A stretch of 64,000 nucleotides of DNA from Petroclostridium xylanilyticum (GTDB lineage Bacteria; Bacillota; Clostridia; SK-Y3): NCBI RefSeq assembly GCF_002252565.1, contig NZ_NPML01000019.1, positions 1 through 64,000 on the forward strand, written 5' to 3'. The notes under the pieces were generated by a model. The model saw only the letters and a program-made list of their open reading frames with translations, made no database searches and was not told where the DNA came from. A program made the translations under genes and the position numbers. This document shows, piece after piece, positions 20,133 to 29,590 of this stretch (position 1 is the stretch's first letter; the number at the start of each line of letters is the position of its first letter).

Positions 20133-22601
20133 CTATATTTGTTTCGGAAGCGCCTCCCACAGCCGCATATCCTCCTGCCCAAGCGACCAGATGGCTATGC
20201 CTCGCAGCTTCCAGCGATAAGCCGCTTCGTTTGCCCAGTAAACAAGGCTATCCACATCCTGATAATACAGAATAGAAAAACCGTCTGCATCTCCGAGGAA
20301 AAGACGGGATATCCAGATATTGATGTCTTTCGGTATAATTTTTACTTCATAGTCATTGCCGCAGGAAAGCGCCAAAAGCTGCGAGTGGAAGAAATCATAG
20401 TCCAGCGAAATCTCCTCACTCCGGGTATCCGGTTCCTCCACATCGCTATTTACTGAAAACACCTGAAATTCATCATCCCACGTGACACCAGTGCGAGCAA
20501 GCCTGCCAAAGCTGGTTATAGTGCCATCTGGAAGTTCCACATCAAAACGCTCATATGGTTCATATACCCACGCATCGCCCAGCCGCAGCAGCTCACATAC
20601 CGTCCTGTTGTCCGAACAATACCCTGCATAACCACTACCACCGTTTACATTCACTGTGAAGCACAAGCTTGAAGCTGCACCGGAATATACTCTTACCTTA
20701 TTGCCGCGTTTTCGCATCTCTATAGTATACATATTCGGATTAGCACGAAGATCGGCATCTGCAGTTTTTGAGAAACTGGTAGAGTAGCTGCCAAGCAAGG
20801 AAGTGCCTTGATAAAGCTCGACTCTTTGTGTGTCATAATTTAAGCAGCAGAAAATATCCCCAAGGAACACCCCAGCCCGTCCACTGCTATTTTGAGGGAA
20901 AGCCAGCCTTGCCCGGATATGAATATCGGAAAACCCGTCATATTTCCATACAAGTTTGCCATATCCCTCGAGCTGGGAATATCGGCGACTTTCTGTGCTG
21001 CCTGGGTCCTGCCAAACATCCCATTCACCATTCAGCACAGTCCAGTAGTTTTCAGGCAGGATGTTCCTGTCCCGAAAATCCTCATACCAAATAAGCGCCG
21101 AATCGGGTTTTCTTCGCAACATTTCAAATGTCAGTTTAAACCCTCGATCCGGCTCAACCATCACACCATTTACATCCTTGAACCGACGAGGAGAGAGCAT
21201 AAAGCTGGCTTCACCGGCAAAGGGATATTCTGAAAATCCACTGCAAACTCTAAAACCGTAAAACTGGACTCCCGGTACACCACCACTTATGCTGACAGCA
21301 TGCGTTCCCTCTTGAAGAAATACACCTTTTGCAAGTGTCAACCAGCAAACTCTTCTCCAGTATGGCCACCATAAACGGTTCTCACTGAAAGTCTTTGAGT
21401 TACCATCAAGGGAAACGATAATCGCATTTTTGTCCCAGTAAGGAAAGCAAAGCTGTACTGCAATATCGTAATATCCCGCTTCTGTTATCTCGAAACGGTA
21501 CTCTGCTGACGCCTGGTCATCTCCAAGTGAGGCCATCTCATCAGTAATAATGACATTTCCTTCATATTCATCCGGAACTCCGTTCCTGTCAATATAAATG
21601 GTTCCGAACTCCGCTTTCTGCTCCTTGCCATAACTTGTCAAATATCTTCGCCTGTTATAAACCCCTTTTAGCAGCGGATATTCCCAGGATACAGCATCCC
21701 ATCCTTCCATATAGTCATATACATGAGGAAGAGCCCAAGGTACTTTGTTATAGTCATCCCAGTAAGCCACAATTGGAATAAACGGCTGGGGCGGTGCATC
21801 GCCTGTGAAATTGTAAACCCCAGTCATCCAGTATTTTGCCGCATAGTAGGTATTAGACACTCCTCGATAGGTTATTCCGAGGTTTTCAGGTGTATCATGG
21901 ATCCTCCAGTTCCAGCCATAAGCGGGTAACCCCATGAATATCTTGTCCGGTGACATAACGGAGACAGCATAATCATATATGCCCTCAAGCCAGTCACGAG
22001 GAGATACCGGGCCGGGAGCAGAACCCGCCCATGCCATGCCGTAACTCATGATGGCGGCAGTATCGCAATAGTCGTTAAGATCGGCATAAACACACCAGTT
22101 TTCACCGCCCACCGAGCCTTGAACACCGGTCATGCCCGGCAGGCAGATGTTTACAAGCTTTGTTGAATCATAATACTTAACTGTATTGTATATATCCCTA
22201 AATAGTGCATTCGCCGCATCCTTGTTTTCATAACCGCCTCCGCGCTCCAGGTCAATATCTACCCCTGCACACCATGGATATTTGTCCATTATTCGGATAA
22301 TCTCATTAAGAAACTTATCCTTTGCACCGTTTTCGTTGTTGCGAAGAGCACTAAAAATACTGGCTATTCCATGATTCATAATAGTGAGCAGCCATTTAAT
22401 ATGCGGCCATTTCTGAATATACGGAAGCATGCTGCTGATGCTGGTACCGGTTTCAGTGATTGTGCCTGTTGCGTCAACCTCAAAAGTAAAAATGCCCACC
22501 GTATCAAAGCGGTCGCCGTAATCTCTAAGTGCCTCATACATTCGGGCATTTCCCATAAAACTCCACACCATGCACCGCTTACCTTTTAAGAAATCCCTCA
22601 C
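20133..22601 (-). CDS. tail protein with split GH18 glycoside hydrolase fold
   Basis: 822 residues. Residues 1-330 form most of a GH18 barrel with the catalytic motif GVDIDLE (113-119, acid E119) and MSYGMAW and GLPAYGW strands. Residues about 345-690 are beta-sandwich modules (carbohydrate-binding and concanavalin-like, for example RAGVFLGDIFCCLNYD). The last strand of a GH18 barrel (GIAIWSLGQED, about 801-811) returns only at the extreme C-terminus. It would hydrolyse or bind host wall glycans at the tail tip. The GTG start overlaps the preceding stop (GTGA). Confidence 0.85.
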   Translation of the reverse strand: MRDFLKGKRCMVWSFMGNARMYEALRDYGDRFDTVGIFTFEVDATGTITETGTSISSMLPYIQKWPHIKWLLTIMNHGIASIFSALRNNENGAKDKFLNEIIRIMDKYPWCAGVDIDLERGGGYENKDAANALFRDIYNTVKYYDSTKLVNICLPGMTGVQGSVGGENWCVYADLNDYCDTAAIMSYGMAWAGSAPGPVSPRDWLEGIYDYAVSVMSPDKIFMGLPAYGWNWRIHDTPENLGITYRGVSNTYYAAKYWMTGVYNFTGDAPPQPFIPIVAYWDDYNKVPWALPHVYDYMEGWDAVSWEYPLLKGVYNRRRYLTSYGKEQKAEFGTIYIDRNGVPDEYEGNVIITDEMASLGDDQASAEYRFEITEAGYYDIAVQLCFPYWDKNAIIVSLDGNSKTFSENRLWWPYWRRVCWLTLAKGVFLQEGTHAVSISGGVPGVQFYGFRVCSGFSEYPFAGEASFMLSPRRFKDVNGVMVEPDRGFKLTFEMLRRKPDSALIWYEDFRDRNILPENYWTVLNGEWDVWQDPGSTESRRYSQLEGYGKLVWKYDGFSDIHIRARLAFPQNSSGRAGVFLGDIFCCLNYDTQRVELYQGTSLLGSYSTSFSKTADADLRANPNMYTIEMRKRGNKVRVYSGAASSLCFTVNVNGGSGYAGYCSDNRTVCELLRLGDAWVYEPYERFDVELPDGTITSFGRLARTGVTWDDEFQVFSVNSDVEEPDTRSEEISLDYDFFHSQLLALSCGNDYEVKIIPKDINIWISRLFLGDADGFSILYYQDVDSLVYWANEAAYRWKLRGIAIWSLGQEDMRLWEALPKQI

Positions 22602-23173
22602 AACCGGTCACCGCCTTCTTGCATCTCCTGAAATTCAAAGAGCACCCGCGCCGATTTTCTCTCTTCCAGCTTCACCATATGTTTGCTGTCCCATGCCGCA
22701 GAATATTGATAAAAACCATCCTTTCGAGTGGGACTTCCGTTTTTAAGGCATTGGCGGGTGGATGCCTTAAGCGCCAGCTCATCGCCTGCGTTAACCGGGT
22801 CAAGAAATCTTACCTTATGCGCACCCATCCCCTGTGAAAGTTCAATACTCCCTGCGGTCATATCCTGTATAGGATAGATATAGCAGTCAAGACCAGCAGA
22901 AGTTTTACCCAGGTTGAATAAAATTACAGTCTCCGCTGTCCGCACCACACCGTTATAATGCCGGGGCGGAACTGGCTGCCCGTTTTCCTGCATCTTCGTA
23001 AGCATTTTACTCGTGTGGACGGTGTAGCCTGTCAATTGATCTCCTTCCTGAAATTGCAGGTCGGTAAAATAGATTGTTCCAGTGCAGTCGGAAATCTTAA
23101 GCGTCACAGTAACGCCAGCCACATGATTGTTGCTTTTTAGTTGTATGGTTTCCGCAAACCTTGAAAACTGCAT
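22598..23173 (-). CDS. tail-tip associated protein, unknown function
   Basis: About 191 residues from the ATG at 23173 (AGGTG six bases upstream; a GTG at 23182 is alternative). The N-terminal roughly 45 residues (VTVTLKISDCTGTIYFTDLQFQEG) repeat the module that makes up the small neighbour at 23183-23377. The rest (RHYNGVVRTAETVILFNLG, later RVLFEFQEMQ) is typical of DUF-type baseplate genes between the tail endopeptidase and GH18 genes. No catalytic motif is seen. Confidence 0.75.
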   Translation of the reverse strand: MQFSRFAETIQLKSNNHVAGVTVTLKISDCTGTIYFTDLQFQEGDQLTGYTVHTSKMLTKMQENGQPVPPRHYNGVVRTAETVILFNLGKTSAGLDCYIYPIQDMTAGSIELSQGMGAHKVRFLDPVNAGDELALKASTRQCLKNGSPTRKDGFYQYSAAWDSKHMVKLEERKSARVLFEFQEMQEGGDRL

Positions 23174-23182
23174 CCATTTCAC

Positions 23183-23377
23183 CTACCCGTCTAATGTCCA
23201 CTGGATTTCACATACATGCCCGACCCATCCGGTGGAAACCGAGCCGCCTTGAAGCAATAAATCAGTAAAGTACACTGTGCCAGTGCAGTCAGTGATGCAC
23301 AGCCTGATGGTGATAGTCTTGACTCTGCTGATACTTTTCGGAGAAAAACTGTGTACAATCTGATTGAAATATGCCAT
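23183..23377 (-). CDS. small tail protein sharing a module with its neighbour
   Basis: 64 residues from the ATG at 23377 (GAGGGTGG just upstream); an in-frame TTG at 23392 overlaps the preceding stop. The core TITIRLCITDCTGTVYFTDLLLQGG matches the N-terminal part of the following gene almost residue for residue, so the pair arose by duplication of a beta-rich module. Role unknown; by position it belongs to the tail tip. Confidence 0.7.
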   Translation of the reverse strand: MAYFNQIVHSFSPKSISRVKTITIRLCITDCTGTVYFTDLLLQGGSVSTGWVGHVCEIQWTLDG

Positions 23378-23388
23378 ATCCACCACCC

Positions 23389-25911
23389 TCAAATCAGGTC
23401 TATAAACCTCGTTTCTGTTGTACCGTCCTCGTATTCAATGACCACTTCTACGCCCACCTGGCCGTTTTCACCCTTTTCGAGGTTTTCAGACGCAATCTGC
23501 GCTGAAAAGGTGTAGCTTTTGCGCGTTGCCGGGTATACCGTCTGCGACAGGCTCTTTGTCATACCTAGTACACCGACAGCCTTGAAGGAAGCAGTTCCCG
23601 AAACACCATTTTCAGTATCCACTTCAAAACCGGAATTTATCCAGTAGGCAAAACCGTCATCTGCCCGGGAATTGCGCAGATGGTTGAAAGGTACCATATC
23701 CTTGATTTCTTGACGGTTTAGCAGTTCAGCAGAGGACAGCGCATCTGCTGCCTTGTCCCATTGTGCAGAAGAGTCACCGAGCTCACGTAATTTGGTAGAA
23801 AGTTCGATTACTGTTTTCCAAGGTTCCTGCAGGTTATACTGTCTTCGCACGACGCGTGTCTTTACCAAAAGACCTAGTTCTTTATCATCTACCGTTACAA
23901 TATCGCCCAGTTTCCATGCTTCATGCTCATAACCGGTCAGTGCAGATAAATCCATTGCCGACAGCACATATGAAACGCGAGGCTTCGAATATTCTGCAAG
24001 CCGCATTTTTGCATATTCCAACATCTGATACGGATTTGTAAACGACGAACAGTCAAGCGTCGATACCCTTACTTCACTGGAAAAACTGTAATCTTCCACA
24101 TATTCCTTGCCTGCGTTAATTGAAGCAAATGTCATTCCGTCCTTACCATAAGCATATAGTCTTGTCACTAACTCTCGTGTATCTACTACCCGCTGAATAC
24201 TTTTCAGGTTCTTTCTATATGAAAAAAGCGCTCCGCTGTCGGTACCGCTGAAAGTCAAAAGGTGTACCTGACGGTTGGCACTGTCAAACACAAGGTCGCC
24301 GCCATAGATGTTCTGTACGGCTCGAAGAATGGATAAGGCATTTTTTTCTGTACACTGCCATGTCCGTTTCGTAGTGACAGTAACATTTCCTACTGTCCAG
24401 CCTGTACCAAGGAGTGCATATTGCATCGGAACATCAGCGGTATCTGCGTTGAAGTCCATAGGTTCTTTTTCCGCACTGAAAGACAGATCGTAAAATACCG
24501 CTTCAGCATATACTTGCGTGATAACACGCCCGTCCTCACTTTTATTGTCCGTCAAGGTACGGATCCGGTAAATGTCATTTACGATCTGCACCTGCTTTTC
24601 GTTTTCCAGCGCGCTTCTTTTTGGATCATGGAATGGAAGTTTGAACTCCAGCGTGTCCGCACCGTTCACTTCGCCAGTGACAATAATATCATAGGCATTT
24701 TCAAGAACAGCTTCCCATGCTCCGTTTTTATCCAAAACCACAGGGCGGGCAAAGCCTAACTTCTCATATGGCGCTTTCGGTATATCATAAAGCTGTATTT
24801 CCAGCAGTTGTGGCGTCCTCAACGGATCGCTGCTGGTAAGGGTAACCCGGAACCTTATATATTGCCGATTTGGAGATTGAAGCTCACCGCTGGTTCCCAC
24901 AGCCTGCCATGCCGACCATTCTTCAAGATCATCGCTTGTGCTGGTCTCTACTAAAGACACTGACGTAACACCTGCAGTGTATTCACTTGTAACAGCTACA
25001 CGACCGCTGCCTGATAAAGCACAGGGAACTGCCTTTGTATAAAGTACGCCACTTGCAGGATACTCGCCATCTGTTACTTTAAGGGTGACTGTACCAGGCT
25101 CTGTCAAAGCATCTACGTCCGAAGCTGCATCCCCACCGTTTGCATGTAAAGACGACTTAAAATACAACAGCAAATCGTCTGCTGTAAGCTGAGAATCCGT
25201 TTCCAGAAACCAGTCGTCGAAGCCTCCGGCATAGTAGTAGGTATTTGCGTGCATGCCCATAATAATGTTTGCAGTACACTCCCGGTTCAGCTCTCCCGAA
25301 AAGGAACGCACAGGCGACACCCAAGTTGCCCCGTCGCTGCGATCGCATATGATGTTCTGTACCTTTTTGTTGTTAACTTCAATGATGGAGGCAATAAAAT
25401 ACCAGCCGCCATTTTTCAAGGTAATGGAAGCCGTTTCACTCTGGTCGTAGATTAGTGTACCGGAGGAGTTATACAACATCAGCCTAAGTCTTCCTTGATA
25501 AAGCGAAACATAAAAAATTGGCTGACCGGGTCCTTGGCGAGTATTGAATATGGGTATATATGTCTGTCCGACCGAATAGGTGGTAGGATTAATCCAACCG
25601 CCTACAACAATCTTTTCACCCAGATTGCTGAAAAAGCTTCCGTCATTTTCTGCTATAAGATGGGTCTTTTCAGAAGTCGGGTTAACGATGTTTTGCCTGA
25701 AGTATCGTCCGAATCTTCCAGCAATAAGGTTTGCTGATGTTCCTGACCAGCCGGAGATGGTAAAATGTCTGCCATGCCCCGATGAGTCCATAAGCTGCAG
25801 ATTTTCGTCCGGCGCGCTTTCGTTGAAACGCCATAAAGCGGACGTCCGCGCGGTTATAGGAAACTCTCCGGTAAAATCCTCTTGGCTCGTTAGGATTGAT
25901 TTTATCGCCAT
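23389..25911 (-). CDS. tail spike/endopeptidase-type protein with LamG-like N-domain
   Basis: 840 residues. Residues about 20-260 form a LamG/concanavalin-like sandwich (SALWRFNES, DSSGHGRHFTISGWSG, GFDDWFLE). A Prophage_tail (gp18/Tal) domain covers about 390-700 (LEFKLPFHDPKRSALENEKQVQIVNDIYRI; HEAWKLGDIVTVDDKELGL). The C-terminal 100 residues are a further beta sandwich. It caps the tail tube and contacts the host surface. It sits directly after the distal tail protein, in the normal order. Confidence 0.88.
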   Translation of the reverse strand: MAIKSILTSQEDFTGEFPITARTSALWRFNESAPDENLQLMDSSGHGRHFTISGWSGTSANLIAGRFGRYFRQNIVNPTSEKTHLIAENDGSFFSNLGEKIVVGGWINPTTYSVGQTYIPIFNTRQGPGQPIFYVSLYQGRLRLMLYNSSGTLIYDQSETASITLKNGGWYFIASIIEVNNKKVQNIICDRSDGATWVSPVRSFSGELNRECTANIIMGMHANTYYYAGGFDDWFLETDSQLTADDLLLYFKSSLHANGGDAASDVDALTEPGTVTLKVTDGEYPASGVLYTKAVPCALSGSGRVAVTSEYTAGVTSVSLVETSTSDDLEEWSAWQAVGTSGELQSPNRQYIRFRVTLTSSDPLRTPQLLEIQLYDIPKAPYEKLGFARPVVLDKNGAWEAVLENAYDIIVTGEVNGADTLEFKLPFHDPKRSALENEKQVQIVNDIYRIRTLTDNKSEDGRVITQVYAEAVFYDLSFSAEKEPMDFNADTADVPMQYALLGTGWTVGNVTVTTKRTWQCTEKNALSILRAVQNIYGGDLVFDSANRQVHLLTFSGTDSGALFSYRKNLKSIQRVVDTRELVTRLYAYGKDGMTFASINAGKEYVEDYSFSSEVRVSTLDCSSFTNPYQMLEYAKMRLAEYSKPRVSYVLSAMDLSALTGYEHEAWKLGDIVTVDDKELGLLVKTRVVRRQYNLQEPWKTVIELSTKLRELGDSSAQWDKAADALSSAELLNRQEIKDMVPFNHLRNSRADDGFAYWINSGFEVDTENGVSGTASFKAVGVLGMTKSLSQTVYPATRKSYTFSAQIASENLEKGENGQVGVEVVIEYEDGTTETRFIDLI

Positions 25912-25915
25912 GTTA

Positions 25916-26689
25916 TCACCTCCATCTGCTTTTTGCCTGTATTTTTAACTCAGTAAATGTCGCGTTTGCTGCAGCAATCTCAATATTATTAACACCTTTT
26001 CTGAGAATCGGAAAATTCAGATCCTGCAAGCTGGAAAGACCATTTCTCAAGGTGCCGCCTGTTTCATCTATAACCTTAGCCGTTACCATGGTGGAGTCGA
26101 TAACAAGAGTTTCGCCTTCAGATAATGAGCCGACAATCCGCAATTCCTCTCCGTTCGTAATAAGTGAAATATAGCTTGATGAGGACGTAGAGATCAAACC
26201 CTTCAAGAGATAAACCGGATTGGAATCTGCATTTCCTTTAACCCGCTCCAACTCGTGTAAACCTGTTTCAGAGAGGACAAACACCTCATCTTCCAGCGCG
26301 TAAGCATATGGGTCTGGACAAACAAACCGAAGTTCAAAGCTGCCGGCTGTCCGCAGTAGCCGCTCGCAGTCAACCGCTTCCGAAAGCCGCGCCATGAAAT
26401 ATCGGTCGGGCAAATCATCGAGAACAAGTTGTTTAAGCCCGTTTTCCGGATTCAACCACTCTGCAACATTATCAAGAACCGATACAAGCTCGGCAAAACT
26501 ACGCTGGGGAAGCACACTGCAGATAATTATTATGTTTCGTTCGGATATATCGCACCCAAAATCCGCAATACCAGCTTTGCCAGGCACAGTTTCAAAGGAA
26601 TTGCGAAGGGCAGGGGAGACCTGCCATTTGGTAAGTCTTGCCCGTATTTTCATGCTTTGTGACGATATTCCATTGTAGATAAATCCCAT
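25916..26689 (-). CDS. distal tail protein (Dit family)
   Basis: 257 residues. The N-terminal half matches SPP1 gp19.1-type Dit proteins (FETVPGKAGIADFGCDISERNI; RYFMARLSEAVDCERLLRTAGSFELRFVCPDPYAYA), which form the hub joining tail tube and tip. The C-terminal half is a beta-sandwich (LEDEVFVLSE to TELKIQAKSRWR). It is placed between the tape measure and tail endopeptidase genes, as expected. Confidence 0.9.
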   Translation of the reverse strand: MGFIYNGISSQSMKIRARLTKWQVSPALRNSFETVPGKAGIADFGCDISERNIIIICSVLPQRSFAELVSVLDNVAEWLNPENGLKQLVLDDLPDRYFMARLSEAVDCERLLRTAGSFELRFVCPDPYAYALEDEVFVLSETGLHELERVKGNADSNPVYLLKGLISTSSSSYISLITNGEELRIVGSLSEGETLVIDSTMVTAKVIDETGGTLRNGLSSLQDLNFPILRKGVNNIEIAAANATFTELKIQAKSRWR

Positions 26690-26702
26690 ATGCTTCCCTC
26701 CA

Positions 26703-28991
26703 TTACGCTGTTATAAAACGTCCCTGCGCCCTTGAGCCGGTCTGCATCAGATTATATAACTCCTGTGAAATCTTACGGATGTCGTCTTCGCCACGTACAA
26801 TCATCTGCTGCACCACGACCAGCGGGCCGGAAGCTAAACCGCTTGATCCGCTACGACCGCTTATGTTAATGTCAGGGGATATATTAAAGTCCGTCGGCAC
26901 CGCATTTTGCATATCGTTTGCCACTCTGGCCATAGCCTTGTCGAATCCCTCGCCAATACCCAGTGCCATATTGCCGCCAATGCCTTCAAAAACAGTTGAC
27001 GGAGATCTGATTCCGAGGAAATTCTTTACTCCATCAACAATACCGGAAAAGAAACCAGAAACCTTGTCCTTGATCCAGCTTCCGAGGCTTTTAATGCCTT
27101 CCCAGATGCCTTTTACAATGTTCTTACCGATCTCAACCACCGAAACAACCGCCTTGCCCAAACCTTCTATAATAGCCGCAATAATCTGAGGCAAAGACTT
27201 TACTAGTTCGGGAATGGCTTTTACAAGCCCGGCAGCAAGCTGTACGATAAGCGTAATTCCAAGTTCTACGATCTTAGGCAGGTTGCTTGTCACGAAATCA
27301 ATGATCGACGCGATAATCCTCGGCAGGGCCTCGATAAGCTTTGGCAATGCGTTCAAGAGTCCCTGCGCCAGTCCCTCGATAATGGCAAAGGCCGCATCTA
27401 AAATTTGATCCATGTTGTTAATAAGCGTTTCGCAGATAAGGATAATAGCTTCAACGACAGCCGGGATCAGCTCCGGAAGCGCCTCCCCGATGCCGGATGC
27501 CAGCGTCACAATCATTTGCACTGCTGCTTCCACCAAAGCGGGAAGGTTGTCAATGATTCCTTGCACCAGCGCCATAACAAGCTGCAAAGCGCCTTCTGTT
27601 ATCTGCGGCAGGGCGTCAATCAAAGCCTGCAGCAGCGTCATGACAATCCGCACTGCCGCGTCAATAATAACCGGCAGATTGTCCACAATAGCGCCGCCGA
27701 TGGAGGTGACGATATCCAAGCCCACCTGAATGAGGTTCGGCAGGTTTTCCATCAGCATGCCCACAAGGCTTCCCACCGTATTGCCGATGACTTCGCTTAT
27801 CTTTGTCCAGTCGCCATTTGCTTCAGATAATCCACGAGTAAATTCCCCAAGAAGCGCAACGCCGTCGTCGGCCAATATCTGAAGCTGGGGAAGCAGCACT
27901 GTGCCCAGCATGTTCTTGGCCGCCTCGCCGCCCGCCTTGAGCCGCTGGATGCTGTCGTCGAATTTCCCGAGAGCGTTCAGCGAATCCTCGCTCATGACCG
28001 CGCCCATGCGCTTTGCTTCCTCGGTCAGCTCCGCTATCCCTGCCGAACCCTGCGCAATCAGGGGATTGAGTTCCTGCGCGCTTTTTCCGAAAATTTGCAT
28101 GGCCAGCGCGTCGCGCTCGGTTTCATTGGACACCTTGCCGAGAGCATCTATGGTTTCCCAGTATACGGCTTCGCTGTCGCGCAGATTGCCGCTCATATCT
28201 GTGACCGAAACGCCGAGCTTCCGGTAAGCGTCCGCAACCTCGCCGGTGCCTTTCCGTGCGGAAGACATGGATCTGACGTTCCTTGCCATGCTGCCGGTTA
28301 AGGTGTCCAAGGACACATCCACAAGCTCCGCCGCGTACTTGTACGCCTGCAGGCTGTCGGTGGACATGCCGGTTACGGTTGAAGCGGTTAGAATTTCATC
28401 GGCATAGGCAGCGGAATTTACCGACATATCCACCAGCGCCTTGCCCGCGCCTACTGCCGCCGTACCTATCGCCGCCATAGCCGCGCCCATGGCCACGCCG
28501 ATTCCTTTCAAAACGCCGCCCAGTTTCTCAAAGCGCCCGCCCGCGTCATCCGCCTGTTCCGCGGCTTTTTTAATCTCGCTGCCGAATTCGTCCGCCTGTT
28601 TTTCAGCTTCGTTAAACTCTTTTCCCGCATTGTCCAGCGCTTTGTTGTTTACCTCCAGCTCGCGCTCCATTTTGTTCAGTTCAGCTTTGGCATTATTAAG
28701 CTGTATTTGCCACGACTGAGTACGCCGGTCGGTTTCTCCGAAAGAGGAGGCGGCATTGGCAAGCGCTTTCTCCAAAGTAGCTATTTTTTCTTTCTGCAAT
28801 TCGATCTCTTTGTTAAGCACCTTGTTTCTTGCTGTAACAGCTTCAATTGACTTATCCTGCTTGTCAAACTGAGATGCGACCAGGTTCATTTCGCTGCCCA
28901 GCACCTTGAAGCTTTGATTGATTTCCCGAATGGCGTTTTTAAATTCCTTTTCGCCTTCAATCCCGATCTTCAAGCCAAAATTGTCTGCCAC
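26703..28991 (-). CDS. tail tape measure protein
   Basis: 762 residues. A long N-terminal coiled coil (about 35-160) is followed by a Gly/Ala-rich hydrophobic segment (GVLKGIGVAMGAAMAAIGTA). After that comes a series of amphipathic repeats of about 32 residues (for example LIQVGLDIVTSIGGAIVDNL, then LPVIIDAAVRIVMTLLQALI) at about 410-640. The C-terminal part is GIRSPSTVFEGIGGNMALGIGEGF. This length fits a siphophage tail of moderate length. The GC content is somewhat higher than in its neighbours. Confidence 0.93.
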   Translation of the reverse strand: MADNFGLKIGIEGEKEFKNAIREINQSFKVLGSEMNLVASQFDKQDKSIEAVTARNKVLNKEIELQKEKIATLEKALANAASSFGETDRRTQSWQIQLNNAKAELNKMERELEVNNKALDNAGKEFNEAEKQADEFGSEIKKAAEQADDAGGRFEKLGGVLKGIGVAMGAAMAAIGTAAVGAGKALVDMSVNSAAYADEILTASTVTGMSTDSLQAYKYAAELVDVSLDTLTGSMARNVRSMSSARKGTGEVADAYRKLGVSVTDMSGNLRDSEAVYWETIDALGKVSNETERDALAMQIFGKSAQELNPLIAQGSAGIAELTEEAKRMGAVMSEDSLNALGKFDDSIQRLKAGGEAAKNMLGTVLLPQLQILADDGVALLGEFTRGLSEANGDWTKISEVIGNTVGSLVGMLMENLPNLIQVGLDIVTSIGGAIVDNLPVIIDAAVRIVMTLLQALIDALPQITEGALQLVMALVQGIIDNLPALVEAAVQMIVTLASGIGEALPELIPAVVEAIILICETLINNMDQILDAAFAIIEGLAQGLLNALPKLIEALPRIIASIIDFVTSNLPKIVELGITLIVQLAAGLVKAIPELVKSLPQIIAAIIEGLGKAVVSVVEIGKNIVKGIWEGIKSLGSWIKDKVSGFFSGIVDGVKNFLGIRSPSTVFEGIGGNMALGIGEGFDKAMARVANDMQNAVPTDFNISPDINISGRSGSSGLASGPLVVVQQMIVRGEDDIRKISQELYNLMQTGSRAQGRFITA

Positions 28992-29018
28992 ATAACCGCC
29001 TCCTTTCCTGCAAAATCT

Positions 29019-29210
29019 TTAAATTCCATAAGGTATCACATCATCAATAGTCAGCATACGCTTCGGTTTAGCCAGCCCTAAAAACTGCTTATGACACTCC
29101 CATAAGTCGAGTAGGTACCCAATGGGCATGAGCCATACTTCTTCCTCTGTACGGTTTAGCTGAACTGTGCCGTAATACAAAAGCCGAGTGAACAATTCCT
29201 CATCGCTCAC
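29019..29210 (-). CDS. tail assembly chaperone, frameshift extension (GT-like)
   Basis: 63 residues from a GTG, in the -1 frame relative to the gene upstream and overlapping it by four bases. It is most likely made as a -1 frameshift fusion: slippage at A-AAA-AAC (29222-29228) would append HTGRVSDEELFTRLLYYGTV and the rest to the upstream product. The Trp/Leu-rich sequence (VWLMPIGYLLDLWECHKQFLG) is typical of the T part of G-GT chaperones that load the tape measure protein. Confidence 0.8.
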   Translation of the reverse strand: MSDEELFTRLLYYGTVQLNRTEEEVWLMPIGYLLDLWECHKQFLGLAKPKRMLTIDDVIPYGI

Positions 29211-29590
29211 TCGGCCGGTGTGTTTTTTAAGTCATCTTCACTTTCAACGTTTCTTTTGGTACCTTTGAACATCGCTTCCATGATTGCGTCTTTGTATGCC
29301 GCCAGCTCCAGCGGGGATGTAAGAAGCTCCACCGCCTCCTCTGTCAGAAGCTCCCGCTTATCCTTATTTTTCAGGTTGTGTATCAGAATGCTCTGGTTGG
29401 CCAGCAGCGTAATCAGCCATACCACTTCGTCCAGCGCCATTTCAAAGTTCTCTGTTTTCATCAGCTTGGCGCCGAGATTCTCAAGTCCGCCGTACCTTTT
29501 AGCGATTTCTTTTGTCGCCTTGGTGGTTAGAATAAGCTGATATTCCTCGCCGCCGATGTTGATGCTTGAGCTTCTATCCGTATCCTCCAT
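29207..29590 (-). CDS. tail assembly chaperone (G-like)
   Basis: 127 residues, helical and charged (EYQLILTTKATKEIAKRYGGLENLG), matching the phage tail assembly chaperone family (DUF/TAC). It lies between the major tail protein and tape measure genes. It binds the tape measure protein before tube polymerisation. Near its C-terminus the codons TTA AAA AAC form a -1 slippery heptamer in the correct phase. Confidence 0.85.
   Translation of the reverse strand: MEDTDRSSSINIGGEEYQLILTTKATKEIAKRYGGLENLGAKLMKTENFEMALDEVVWLITLLANQSILIHNLKNKDKRELLTEEAVELLTSPLELAAYKDAIMEAMFKGTKRNVESEDDLKNTPAE
29222..29228 (-). promoter_or_regulatory. -1 programmed frameshift heptamer A-AAA-AAC
   Basis: On the minus strand the zero-frame codons TTA AAA AAC present the classical X-XXY-YYZ slip site. 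Slipping back one base continues CAC ACC GGC CGA GTG AGC into the downstream frame without a stop. It lies 16 codons... or fewer before the zero-frame TGA, as in other siphophage chaperone genes. Confidence 0.8.
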
